Shown in pieces: positions 1 to 7,175 of a stretch of DNA of 10,754 nt. The notes below the pieces were generated by a model. That model did no database searches. It worked only from the letters and a program-made list of their open reading frames with translations, and was not told where the DNA came from. How positions within the stretch are numbered: the first letter of the stretch is position 1; the number at the start of each line of letters is the position of its first letter. Where the stretch lies: positions 1 to 10,754 of the forward strand of contig QHXL01000323.1 in NCBI GenBank assembly GCA_003222935.1, read 5' to 3'. Position numbers and translations under genes: made by a program. This stretch comes from Acidobacteriota bacterium. GTDB taxonomy: Bacteria; Acidobacteriota; Blastocatellia; Pyrinomonadales; Pyrinomonadaceae.

Positions 1-153
1 ATTCATGCCATTCAGATAGATGGCCATGAGCAGTGCGCTGATCTGATAATCGGCGACACTGCCACTCGTAACACCATCGATGAAAAACTCAATCTCTTGC
101 CGAGATAAGCTTTTCCCGTCTCGCTTTTTTCTGATGACGTCCTGTGGTCTCAA
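1..153 (-). CDS. Pyrimidine-nucleoside phosphorylase, N-terminal part (cut by window edge)
   Basis: Only the first 51 codons are present; the gene continues beyond base 1. The reading includes [13 protein letters not shown] near residue 5, then [12 protein letters not shown], then [16 protein letters not shown]. This is the characteristic N-terminal helical domain of thymidine/pyrimidine-nucleoside phosphorylases (DeoA/Pdp), which split pyrimidine nucleosides with phosphate to give base plus (deoxy)ribose-1-phosphate in cytosolic salvage. The start is a TTG at 153-151. A GAGG Shine-Dalgarno lies 7 bases upstream and overlaps the ispF stop codon, so translation is probably coupled to ispF, which ends 9 bp upstream. 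It is the last visible member of the yacL-ispD-ispF operon. The catalytic and phosphate-binding regions lie outside the window, so DeoA versus Pdp cannot be settled. Confidence 0.85.
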   Translation of the reverse strand, partial: MRPQDVIRKKRDGKSLSRQEIEFFIDGVTSGSVADYQISALLMAIYLNGMN

Positions 154-162
154 ACTTGTTCC

Positions 163-609
163 TCAGTTGCTCTCCATTAGCACGACCGCCTGGGCAGTAA
201 CTGCAAGCCCCTGACCAACGGCGTCGAGTTCCTCGCCAGTCTTTGCTTTGATGCTGACACAACCTGTATCTACTCCAAGCACGTCTGCGATGTTATGGCG
301 CATGGCATCGATATAAGGCCTTAACTTCGGGGCTTCAAGCAGAATGGTTGAATCCACGTTGACCACGTGAAGACACAAGAAGTCTAAACTATTAGCACCG
401 CTCCATTGCGGATCCTTGTCAGGAAAATGGACACCGATGTCGCCTTCGCAAAGTGCACCGAGTATCGCATCAGCAACCGCATGTGTGAGCGCGTCAGCAT
501 CAGAGTGTCCTTCGGCGCCGCGATCAAAAGTCACATGCACACCACCGAGCATGAGGGGCCGCCCCTCAACTAAACGATGCGTGTCGGTGCCGATCCCAAT
601 GCGGAACAT
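163..609 (-). CDS. ispF: 2-C-methyl-D-erythritol 2,4-cyclodiphosphate synthase (IspF)
   Basis: IspF converts CDP-ME 2-phosphate to the cyclic diphosphate MEcPP in the MEP isoprenoid pathway, as a cytosolic trimer with a metal in each active site. Visible motifs are GTDTH (metal ligands D9 and H11), GHSDAD at 34-39, H43 as the third ligand, GDIGVHFPD at 56-64, NVDSTI at 84-89, EAPKL at 92-96 and KAKTGE at 121-126. The protein is 148 aa, against about 155-160 usual for the family. The missing part is local: between the GANS and NVD motifs there are 9 residues where E. coli IspF has 19, so about 10 residues of one helix and turn are absent with the frame intact. The gene starts 48 bp after ispD with only a weak AGG upstream, and its TGA overlaps the ribosome-binding site of the next gene. 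Function is likely but the gap leaves some doubt about activity. Confidence 0.93.
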   Translation of the reverse strand: MFRIGIGTDTHRLVEGRPLMLGGVHVTFDRGAEGHSDADALTHAVADAILGALCEGDIGVHFPDKDPQWSGANSLDFLCLHVVNVDSTILLEAPKLRPYIDAMRHNIADVLGVDTGCVSIKAKTGEELDAVGQGLAVTAQAVVLMESN

Positions 610-657
610 AAGGCCTGTGCTTTGATCTTCGAACTTAGTGCTTTGTTCTTTGCCAGC

Positions 658-1350
658 TCACGACTCATTACTCACGTGACGCAAATACGCTTCTGCTATT
701 ACTAGGTCCGCTTGCGTGGTGATCTTGATGTTTCGCGAACTACCTTCAACGATCGCCACTGAAGCTCCTATCCGTTCTACCAGTGAACTCTCGTCGGTGA
801 GCGATGGATCGTTAACATCAACCTCTTCGTACGCTTTGCGAAGCACCTCGTAGCGAAAACACTGCGGAGTTAAGGCGTGACGCAAACTCGCACGATCAAT
901 CGTGCTAACGACTGTACTGCCCTTTACCACTTTGATCGTATCGACCACCGGAGCAACAAGTATTGCTGCTCCCGTCTCTTTAGCAGCACTCACCGTCAGT
1001 TCAATCTCTTCAATCGTCACGAACGGGCGAACGCCATCATGTACAGCAACGATTTCAGCCGTTACAGATCGAATTGCCAACAACCCGCGCTTGACTGAAT
1101 CTGCACGCGTTGCTCCACCCGGCACAACCTTGCTGAGTTTTTTTAGTCCAAACTTCCCTGCCAATGACAGGAAACCCGCAGCCTCAACTGCGGGCAAAAC
1201 GACAATCACTTCCTGGATACTGTCGCACTCCTCAAACGCTTTGAGGGTGTGAAAAATTATCGGCGTTCCGGCTAAATGCAGAAACTGCTTCGGCCGATCG
1301 CTCGCCATCCTTTTGCCACTCCCGGCAGCGGCAATAATCGCGGTGTTCAT
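658..1350 (-). CDS. ispD: 2-C-methyl-D-erythritol 4-phosphate cytidylyltransferase (IspD)
   Basis: IspD joins MEP to CTP to form CDP-ME, the third step of the MEP pathway. The 230-aa length is normal. Seen in order are the nucleotide-binding loop AAAGSGKRM (7-15) followed by RPKQFL (19-24), VPGGATRADSV (76-86), VHDGVRPF (103-110) with the acidic metal ligand, TPQCF (161-165), TDESSLVE near 185, and the substrate-binding GSSRNIKITTQADL near 204-217. All expected catalytic positions seem to be present. It sits 36 bp downstream of yacL and 48 bp upstream of ispF on the same strand, so the two MEP enzymes are probably co-transcribed. No Shine-Dalgarno is visible before the ATG (the preceding bases are pyrimidine-rich), which suggests translational coupling or an SD-independent start. 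Confidence 0.97.
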   Translation of the reverse strand: MNTAIIAAAGSGKRMASDRPKQFLHLAGTPIIFHTLKAFEECDSIQEVIVVLPAVEAAGFLSLAGKFGLKKLSKVVPGGATRADSVKRGLLAIRSVTAEIVAVHDGVRPFVTIEEIELTVSAAKETGAAILVAPVVDTIKVVKGSTVVSTIDRASLRHALTPQCFRYEVLRKAYEEVDVNDPSLTDESSLVERIGASVAIVEGSSRNIKITTQADLVIAEAYLRHVSNES

Positions 1351-1386
1351 GAAGAAATTAGAGAGCCGTGGGAACGACCGTTAGCT

Positions 1387-2508
1387 TCACGTTTCCGTGA
1401 TCGCTTCGGTATCGGTAATTCTCACAGGGCCCGGAGCACTCCGAGGGTCGCGTGCTCGACGGGTCGTGCCATTCGTGCGGTGAATTTCATTGTGGCCACC
1501 ATTTTCTGCTTCTTCCCAGAGACGGCCAAAAATCATTTTTCCTGCTGTTGTTTGCAGAACACTCGTAACGGCAATGTCCGCATTCTTACCTATCAACCGA
1601 CGCGCGTTGTCGACCACAACCATCGTTCCATCGTCGAGATAAGCGACACCCTGGTTGTACTCTTTTCCCTCTTTAAGGATGAAGACACGCATTGCCTCAC
1701 CTGGGAGGACAACCGGCTTGAGAGCATTTGCCAGCTCATTAATGTTGAGCACGTTGACGCCACGCAGTTGCGAGACTTTGTTCAAGTTGAAGTCATTCGT
1801 CACTATTACCGCATCAAGCTGTTTCCCTAACTCAATCAATTTAAGGTCAACCTCTCGCACCGACGGGAAGTCAGTTTCGACAATCTGTATGTCGAGTGAA
1901 CTGTTGTTCTGCAAACGATTCAACATGTCGAGACCGCGTCGACCGCGTTGTCGTTTTGAAGAGTCCGGCGAGTCAGCAACCTGTTGGAGTTCGCGAAGAA
2001 TGAATTGCGGGATAATTAAGGTGCCTGTCAGAAAACCGGTCTCAGCAACATCGGCAATTCGACCGTCAATGATCACAGATGTATCTAGAACTTTAAGGTC
2101 GCGCCGGGCAACTTTGTCACTAAAGATTCCACCCAGTGCTGACAGTTCCAGGTAATCACCTTTAGCGGCGCCGACCATCAGCCCTACATAGGCCATGAAG
2201 AATGTAAGTGAAAGAGTTATGAAGGTCTTAACGTGCGGACCTAGAGGACCAACTGACTCCTGGCTGCTGATGAGGGAGCCAATCAGATAAGCGCCAAGTA
2301 TTCCCAGAATCGACCCGACCGCGGCGCCGATCAATGTTTTGAGAGTTGCCCGGCGAATACGGAGTTCAAACAAGATGATGCATATCGCAACGATTGCACC
2401 AACTGCGGCAGAGATCCACGGATCAGCAGCTACAGGTTTAAGTATGTAACCCGCAGCGACCAAGATTCCTGTAAATATAAGTCGAATAAGGACGACATCC
2501 GCATGCAT
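1387..2508 (-). CDS. Membrane-anchored PIN-TRAM domain protein (YacL family)
   Basis: Numbered from the ATG at 2508 (373 aa), four hydrophobic segments lie at about 6-23, 33-49, 59-81 and 94-113. A PIN nuclease-like domain follows, with DTSVIIDGR at 142-150 and VTNDFNL near 236-242; the acidic residues D142, D221 and D239 fit a PIN metal site. A TRAM domain covers about 271-331 (GEAMRVFILKEGKEYN to KMIFGR), and then comes a polar, probably disordered tail of about 40 residues. The family is a predicted ribonuclease or RNA-binding membrane protein; its true substrate is not known to me. YacL next to ispD-ispF is a recurrent arrangement (for example in Bacillus). The start is uncertain: TTG at 2595 and ATG at 2526 are also in frame, none has a clear ribosome-binding site, and ATG 2508 best matches where homologues begin, just before the first membrane helix (LIRLIF). 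Confidence 0.9.
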   Translation of the reverse strand: MHADVVLIRLIFTGILVAAGYILKPVAADPWISAAVGAIVAICIILFELRIRRATLKTLIGAAVGSILGILGAYLIGSLISSQESVGPLGPHVKTFITLSLTFFMAYVGLMVGAAKGDYLELSALGGIFSDKVARRDLKVLDTSVIIDGRIADVAETGFLTGTLIIPQFILRELQQVADSPDSSKRQRGRRGLDMLNRLQNNSSLDIQIVETDFPSVREVDLKLIELGKQLDAVIVTNDFNLNKVSQLRGVNVLNINELANALKPVVLPGEAMRVFILKEGKEYNQGVAYLDDGTMVVVDNARRLIGKNADIAVTSVLQTTAGKMIFGRLWEEAENGGHNEIHRTNGTTRRARDPRSAPGPVRITDTEAITET

Positions 2509-2609
2509 GACACCGCATACTAGCATGCTAATAAGGACAGCGTCACGAAGATACTGGCGATGTCCGATATGCTTCAGCTTGTCGTGACCGACCAAAGAAG
2601 CATGTCGAT

Positions 2610-2629
2610 GCCGTCTTAGAACTGACGGC
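2610..2629. promoter_or_regulatory. Small inverted repeat between divergent genes
   Basis: GCCGTC and GACGGC form a perfect 6-bp stem around an 8-base loop, between the divergent yacL operon and the exported-protein gene. It has no U-tract and could be an operator or a leader hairpin. No convincing -10/-35 pair was found in 2509-2664. Confidence 0.25.
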
Positions 2630-2664
2630 CACTGAACTTGCTGCCTAGCAACGCTTCGAGTTAA

Positions 2665-3213
2665 ATGACGAACATGCTGAAACCAATTGCCTTCGCCGTC
2701 GCCATCTTCCTTGCAGCTTTAACTTCCGGCGCGTCCCCTAACCAGTCAACCGCAAACCTCAAGTTCACCGCTCCCGCTGGTTGGGTTGAAGAAAAGCCGA
2801 GCTCAAACATGCGAGTCGGACAGTTCAAACTTCCGAAGGCGGCAGACGACACCGAGGACGCTTCACTTGTCGTTTATTACTTTGGTCAGGGTCAGGGGGG
2901 TGGAACTGCAGCAAACATCGAACGCTGGGTCGGCCAGATGAAACAACCTGAAGGAACAGCAACAAAGCCATCCGAAGAAACGCTTACGGTCAATGGGTTG
3001 AAGGTGACGTCGGTAGACGTTCGGGGAACCTACACTGCTGAAACTGCCCCGGGGAGCGGGACTTTTAACAACAGTCCAAATTTCCGATTGAAGGCAGCCG
3101 TCATTGAAACCCCTAAAGGGTCTTACTATGTGAAAGTTGTGGGACCTGAGAAAACGATTGGCAAGTGGGATACGTCAATCGCGGAGTTCGTGAAGTCGTT
3201 TGAGTTTAAGTGA
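2665..3213 (+). CDS. Exported protein of unknown function
   Basis: This is a 182-aa protein that I do not recognise as a named family. Residues 1-23 form a typical signal peptide: a K near the start, a hydrophobic core IAFAVAIFLAALT, and a possible signal peptidase I site after SGA. The mature part is hydrophilic with alternating short strands (LKFTAPAGWVEEKP, RVGQFKLP, DASLVVYYFG, AVIETPKGSYYVKVVGP) and ends in a helix IAEFVKSFEF. It contains no cysteines and no obvious catalytic motif. The layout resembles small one-domain periplasmic proteins with a beta sheet and closing helix, so binding rather than catalysis is a guess. It is a single gene, divergent from yacL and convergent with infA. 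An in-frame ATG at 2674 is an alternative start; neither has a strong Shine-Dalgarno. Confidence 0.8.
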   Translation: MTNMLKPIAFAVAIFLAALTSGASPNQSTANLKFTAPAGWVEEKPSSNMRVGQFKLPKAADDTEDASLVVYYFGQGQGGGTAANIERWVGQMKQPEGTATKPSEETLTVNGLKVTSVDVRGTYTAETAPGSGTFNNSPNFRLKAAVIETPKGSYYVKVVGPEKTIGKWDTSIAEFVKSFEFK

Positions 3214-3220
3214 AAAAGAA

Positions 3221-3291
3221 TGGTCTTCGGTCTTAGGTCTGTGGACTTCAGGTACAAAACCCAAAGACCAAAGGCCTAAGTCCAAAGACCA
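3221..3291 (-). terminator. Long hairpin made of inverted heptamer repeats, likely infA terminator
   Basis: Bases 3221-3248 pair with 3264-3291 at 23 of 28 positions around a 15-base loop. Each arm is a run of 7-bp units, GGTCTTN on the left and CCAAAGN on the right. On the minus strand the hairpin is followed by TTCTTTTT (complement of 3213-3220), a good intrinsic terminator for infA. On the plus strand no U-run follows, so it should terminate the exported-protein gene poorly or by another means. Confidence 0.6.
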
Positions 3292-3295
3292 AAAC
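3222..3295. repeat. Inverted degenerate heptamer arrays, locus A
   Basis: The left array is 3222-3249: four units, GGTCTTC, GGTCTTA, GGTCTGT and GGACTTC. The right array is 3261-3295: five units, CCAAAGA, CCAAAGG, CCTAAGT, CCAAAGA and CCAAAAC. The arrays are head to head and largely complementary, with strict 7-base spacing inside each. Confidence 0.75.
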
Positions 3296-3312
3296 CAGAA
3301 ATCGGGGATGTC

Positions 3313-3534
3313 TTACTTGTATCGGTAAGTAATGCGACCGCGAGTCAGGTCGTACGGCGACATCTCAACACTCACGCGATCTCCGACCAGGATGCGGATG
3401 CGATTCTTGCGCATCTTTCCTGAGACGGCCGCGAGCACAACGTGGTCGCTGTTATCGAGCTGGACCTTGAAAAACGCATTAGGCTGCTTATCGATAATCA
3501 CACCTTCTGCCGGAATTAGATCTTCTGCTGCCAA
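3313..3534 (-). CDS. infA: Translation initiation factor IF-1
   Basis: IF-1 binds the 30S A site during initiation and helps IF-2 and IF-3. The 73-aa product is one S1/OB-fold domain with the family signatures [36 protein letters not shown] and [15 protein letters not shown], full length and intact. The start is a TTG at 3534-3532. It is set by a strong AAAGGAG Shine-Dalgarno 7 bases upstream and by the conserved [10 protein letters not shown] that follows. A plausible minus-strand promoter lies at 3593-3621, and the leader holds a GGCTCG/CGAGCC hairpin at 3575-3588. It is followed by the locus A hairpin with a U-rich tail, so it is probably transcribed alone. Confidence 0.98.
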   Translation of the reverse strand: MAAEDLIPAEGVIIDKQPNAFFKVQLDNSDHVVLAAVSGKMRKNRIRILVGDRVSVEMSPYDLTRGRITYRYK

Positions 3535-3574
3535 GTAGTTTCTCCTTTAAGTTGTTAGTGGTCAGTTGTCAGTG

Positions 3575-3588
3575 GGCTCGGTCGAGCC
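3575..3588. promoter_or_regulatory. Perfect 14-base palindrome in the infA leader
   Basis: GGCTCG and CGAGCC are separated by two bases. In the infA transcript it lies between the predicted transcription start and the Shine-Dalgarno, so it could be a small leader hairpin or a protein-binding site. Confidence 0.4.
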
Positions 3589-3592
3589 TGTG

Positions 3593-3621
3593 TTTATGCT
3601 ACTGAACTTCTAAAAGGACAA
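3593..3621 (-). promoter_or_regulatory. infA: Candidate sigma70-type promoter for infA
   Basis: On the minus strand, TTGTCC (3621-3616) and CATAAA (3598-3593) are separated by exactly 17 bases, each matching 4 of 6 consensus positions. It lies about 60 bases upstream of the TTG start. The spacing is good but the boxes are only moderate. Confidence 0.4.
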
Positions 3622-3663
3622 TATCATACACCGCTAACCGCGGACTACTGACCACAGTCGTAG

Positions 3664-4881
<1,218 letters not shown>

Positions 4882-4907
4882 TCTTTCGATTGTGGCATCG
4901 GGTGTTT

Positions 4908-4946
4908 GTGCCTTTGTGGTTAGTTTTCTACCAACCACAAAGGCAC
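4908..4946. terminator. Perfect 14-bp hairpin between the RRM and helicase genes
   Basis: GTGCCTTTGTGGTT (4908-4921) and its exact complement (4933-4946) enclose an 11-base loop. No U-run follows on the minus strand, so a simple intrinsic terminator is not clear. An attenuator, an RNase processing site or an mRNA-stabilising hairpin that sets different levels of RRM protein and helicase is equally possible. The minus-strand reading of the 4900-4920 side also shows a period-8 pattern, CACAAAGG then CACAAACA. Confidence 0.55.
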
Positions 4947-4966
4947 CCGAGCTCACTAGTGACCGC

Positions 4967-5356
4967 TTACCACCTGGGTTCGCGATGTCCTCCGCCGCCG
5001 TAGCCGCCGCCGCCACCATTGCCGCCACGACCGCCGCCGCCGCCGAAGCCGCCACGACCACCGCCGCCGCCGAAGCCACCACGACCACCACCGCCACCTG
5101 AGCGGGGCTCGCGAGGTTTCGCTTCATTGACTTTTAGTGCACGACCACTGACTTCCTTGCCATTCATCTGGCTAATTGCAGCTTCGCCTTCTTCTTTTGA
5201 CGACATTTCGACAAAGCCGAAACCACGTGAGCGACCGGTTTCGCGGTCCTCAACTACACTCGCCGATTCGACAGTACCTGCCGCAGCAAAAAGTTCCTGA
5301 AGGTCCTGACTTGAAGTCGAGAACGCGAGATTACCAACATAGAGTTTCATAGACAT
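4967..5356 (-). CDS. RNA-binding protein with one RRM and an RGG-type tail
   Basis: This 129-aa protein has one RRM domain at about 3-79: RNP2 LYVGNL (5-10), RNP1 RGFGFVEM (44-51, with aromatic F46 and F48) and the final strand GRALKVNEA. A tail of GGGGGRGGF repeats runs from 87 to about 123. This is the architecture of the small glycine-rich RNA-binding proteins of cyanobacteria and other bacteria, which bind single-stranded RNA and are commonly cold-induced RNA chaperones. The start at 5356 has AAAGG 7 bases upstream; a second ATG lies two codons in. A long leader with a hairpin over the ribosome-binding site hints at translational control. The helicase gene follows on the same strand, so the two products may act together on structured RNA. 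Confidence 0.95.
   Translation of the reverse strand: MSMKLYVGNLAFSTSSQDLQELFAAAGTVESASVVEDRETGRSRGFGFVEMSSKEEGEAAISQMNGKEVSGRALKVNEAKPREPRSGGGGGRGGFGGGGGRGGFGGGGGRGGNGGGGGYGGGGHREPRW
5018..5098 (-). repeat. Three tandem 27-bp repeats encoding GGGGGRGGF
   Basis: Codons 87-113 of the RRM protein are three near-identical 9-residue units, the last ending in N instead of F. The DNA copies are almost the same, so unit number can change by slippage without breaking the frame. The GC-rich repeat also opens long artefactual frames on both strands. Confidence 0.85.
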
Positions 5357-5366
5357 ATTTGTACCT

Positions 5367-5382
5367 TTCCCTCTGTAGGGAA
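5367..5382 (-). promoter_or_regulatory. Hairpin overlapping the ribosome-binding site of the RRM gene
   Basis: In the transcript TTCCCT, the loop ACAG, then AGGGAA form a perfect 6-bp stem that ends just before the AAAGG preceding the ATG. It overlaps the purine-rich GAGGGAAAGG region, so it could limit ribosome access. Function is inferred from position only. Confidence 0.4.
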
Positions 5383-5535
5383 CAAAAAGAAGCTGCGAAT
5401 CGGATTGGCTTCGGAGAAACGGTAGTCAGACGAAGGGCCGGAGTTCGGATGCTCTTAACGGAGCGGCTTCTGAAATTAACAACAGCCTGCTCTCGAACTA
5501 TCCAAAACGACCCGCTTTTATGATTTCTGCGCGGG

Positions 5536-5555
5536 GCGCATCACCGTCGATGCGC
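5536..5555. promoter_or_regulatory. GC-rich 7-bp hairpin in the divergent region
   Basis: GCGCATC and GATGCGC form a perfect stem around a 6-base loop. It falls inside the predicted long leader of the RRM gene, downstream of the candidate promoter. It may be a structural element of that leader. The rest of 5383-5621 holds no gene that I can support. Confidence 0.35.
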
Positions 5556-5578
5556 GAGAGAAGGAATAAACGTAAGGC

Positions 5579-5607
5579 ACTATGCATTATTGTGGCTGAC
5601 ATGGCAA
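5579..5607 (-). promoter_or_regulatory. Candidate promoter for the RRM gene
   Basis: On the minus strand, TTGCCA (5607-5602) and CATAGT (5584-5579) are spaced by 17 bases. The -35 box matches 5 of 6 and the -10 box 4 of 6. If correct, the RRM transcript has a leader of about 210 bases, a length seen in cold-shock mRNAs. Confidence 0.35.
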
Positions 5608-5621
5608 GGGCTGGAGAACAG

Positions 5622-5727
5622 ATCTCAACTCTCAGATTTCAGATCTCAGATTCTCAACCCTGGGTTATCTTAACGTCTCTATTCACATCAGCTGAGCGTT
5701 AAGACCCTGAGACTTGAGATTTGTGAT
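5622..5727. repeat. Inverted degenerate heptamer arrays upstream of the RNB gene, locus C
   Basis: The left array is 5622-5656: units ATCTCAA, CTCTCAG, ATTTCAG and ATCTCAG, then a shifted unit. The right array is 5707-5727: CTGAGAC, TTGAGAT and TTGTGAT, the inverted form of the same words. Between them TCTTAACG (5668-5675) pairs exactly with CGTTAAGA (5697-5704) around a 21-base loop. The right array contains the candidate start codons of the exoribonuclease gene. Confidence 0.7.
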
Positions 5728-7171
5728 GAATCTAGCCGACCTTGCCCACGACACGATGATCGAACAGGGTTTTAAGCCCGAAATCCCAAGATCCGTAAAG
5801 GCGGAGCTTGAACTGATCGATCAGAACAAAGTCATTAAGAGCTCTCCCGGACGCGACTTGCGCGAGTTGTTATGGTCGTCAATCGATAACCTCACCTCCC
5901 GCGACCTGGATCAGGTGGAATACGCCGAACGACAAAATGACGGCGGCATCCGGGTACTAATTGGAATCGCAGACGTCGACGCCTTTGTGAAGAAGGACTC
6001 GGCTATTGACTCATACGCTCGCGAAAACACCACTTCGGTTTATACGGGCGTGACCACTTTCCCCATGCTTCCCGAAGAACTCTCTACGGACGCGACTTCC
6101 CTGCTCGAGGGTAAAGACCGCCTCGCCATCGTCATTGAATTCATTGTGTCGGCCGACGGAGACACGAAGTCTCAAGGTGTTTACCCGGCCATAGTACACA
6201 ACTACTCAAAGATGTCGTATGAGGTCATCGGCAAATGGCTCGACGACCATACGGCAGTCCCGACGGAAGTTTCTGATGTGCCAAAACTTGAGGAACAAGT
6301 TCGACTACAGTTCGAAGCGGCCACACGACTCAGGGATGCGCGAAAGGTACATGGCGCTCTCCACCTTGAGACGATTCAAGCGACCCCAGTTATGAACGAG
6401 CAGGGCGAGGTGACAGACCTGTCGCTCGTTGAACAAAACAGTGCGCGCGACATCATCGAGAACTTTATGATTGCGGCGAACGCAACGATGGCTGAGTTCC
6501 TGGATACTCAGGGAATCGTGTCGTTACGCAGGGTGGTCACGACTCCGAGTAACTGGCCCAGGATTGTCGAAATTGCCGAAGAGCTAGATGAGACATTGCC
6601 TCAGGAACCGGACGTCCGCGCATTGTCGGATTTTCTCGAGCGTCGCAAGAAGGTAGACCCTGATCACTTTGCAGATCTCTCGCTATCGGTTGTGAAGCTT
6701 CTAGGCCCCGGCGATTACGTCGTCCATGTTCCAGGCGAAGATAACGACGGCCACTTCGGACTTGCCGTTCATCGTTACACTCATTCAACTGCACCCAATC
6801 GACGTTACCCTGACCTTGTAACTCAACGTCTGCTCAAGTGGTCCACCTCGAAAGGTGGCGCGGCTTACACAAAAGATGAATTAGAGAAAATCGCAGAACG
6901 CTGTAACGACCGTGAGAGCGCTGCTCGAAAAGTGGAACGGAAGATGCGCAAGGTTGCCGCCGCTATGATGATGAAAAATCGAATTGGTGATCAGTTTGAC
7001 GCGATCGTTACCGGAGTCAGCCAGAAAGGGACTTTTGCGCGAATTGTGAGACCGCCGGTAGATGGAATGGTCGTTAAGCGAGAGCGAGGCTTGAAAGTTG
7101 GACAACACGCGCGGGTCAAACTGCTGTCAGTTGATCCCGCGCGTGGCTTTATCGACTTCGCGGCTACTTAG
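5726..7171 (+). CDS. RNB-family (RNase II/R-like) 3'-5' exoribonuclease
   Basis: This 481-aa protein should degrade single-stranded RNA from the 3' end with metal help. The RNB domain spans about 45-405: the acidic cluster SIDNLTSRDLDQ at 52-63, IADVDAFV 81-88, PMLPEELS 113-120, the conserved YTHSTAPNRRYPDL 351-364 with its substrate-binding arginines, and a short S1-like domain at about 420-480. It is smaller than RNase R or RNase II because the N-terminal cold-shock domains are missing; only about 45 residues precede RNB. Of the four aspartates of E. coli RNase II (201, 207, 209, 210), the first three are present as D54, D60 and D62; the fourth is Q63. SRDLDQ may mark a subfamily rather than a defect. 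The start is ATG 5726, with GTG 5723 and TTG 5714 also possible. It is divergent from the RRM gene and convergent with rhomboid. Confidence 0.93.
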   Translation: MNLADLAHDTMIEQGFKPEIPRSVKAELELIDQNKVIKSSPGRDLRELLWSSIDNLTSRDLDQVEYAERQNDGGIRVLIGIADVDAFVKKDSAIDSYARENTTSVYTGVTTFPMLPEELSTDATSLLEGKDRLAIVIEFIVSADGDTKSQGVYPAIVHNYSKMSYEVIGKWLDDHTAVPTEVSDVPKLEEQVRLQFEAATRLRDARKVHGALHLETIQATPVMNEQGEVTDLSLVEQNSARDIIENFMIAANATMAEFLDTQGIVSLRRVVTTPSNWPRIVEIAEELDETLPQEPDVRALSDFLERRKKVDPDHFADLSLSVVKLLGPGDYVVHVPGEDNDGHFGLAVHRYTHSTAPNRRYPDLVTQRLLKWSTSKGGAAYTKDELEKIAERCNDRESAARKVERKMRKVAAAMMMKNRIGDQFDAIVTGVSQKGTFARIVRPPVDGMVVKRERGLKVGQHARVKLLSVDPARGFIDFAAT

Positions 7172-7175
7172 ATCA

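Larger units (their letters stand above)
3550..3659. repeat. Inverted degenerate heptamer arrays around the infA promoter, locus B
   Basis: The left array is 3550-3577: units AGTTGTT, AGTGGTC, AGTTGTC and AGTGGGC. The right array is 3632-3659: CGCTAAC, CGCGGAC, TACTGAC and CACAGTC. Read on the other strand, the right array gives GTCAGTA-like units, the same word family in inverted order. The best perfect match between the arms is GTGGTCAG with CTGACCAC. The 54-base spacer contains the candidate infA promoter and a 14-base palindrome. Confidence 0.6.

Noticed and set aside
1276..1830. Plus-strand frame of 184 aa across the yacL/ispD junction
   Set aside because: Antisense to the PIN-TRAM and IspD coding regions, which have clear domain matches.
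3222..3295. CRISPR array
   Set aside because: Units are 7 bp with no spacers and the arms are inverted; no cas genes are nearby.
4882..5127. N-terminal extension of the helicase frame, rich in Ala and Val
   Set aside because: It overlaps the RGG-coding repeat of the RRM gene in another frame, is low complexity from GGC/GGT repeats, and includes the intergenic hairpin. Helicase homology starts at about 4881.
5019..5300. Plus-strand proline-rich frame opposite the RRM gene
   Set aside because: It is the antisense reading of Gly codons (GGN gives CCN) and has no homology or ribosome-binding site.
5383..5621. tRNA or known small RNA in the divergent region
   Set aside because: No cloverleaf, anticodon arm or TTC-loop pattern could be traced; only isolated small hairpins are visible.
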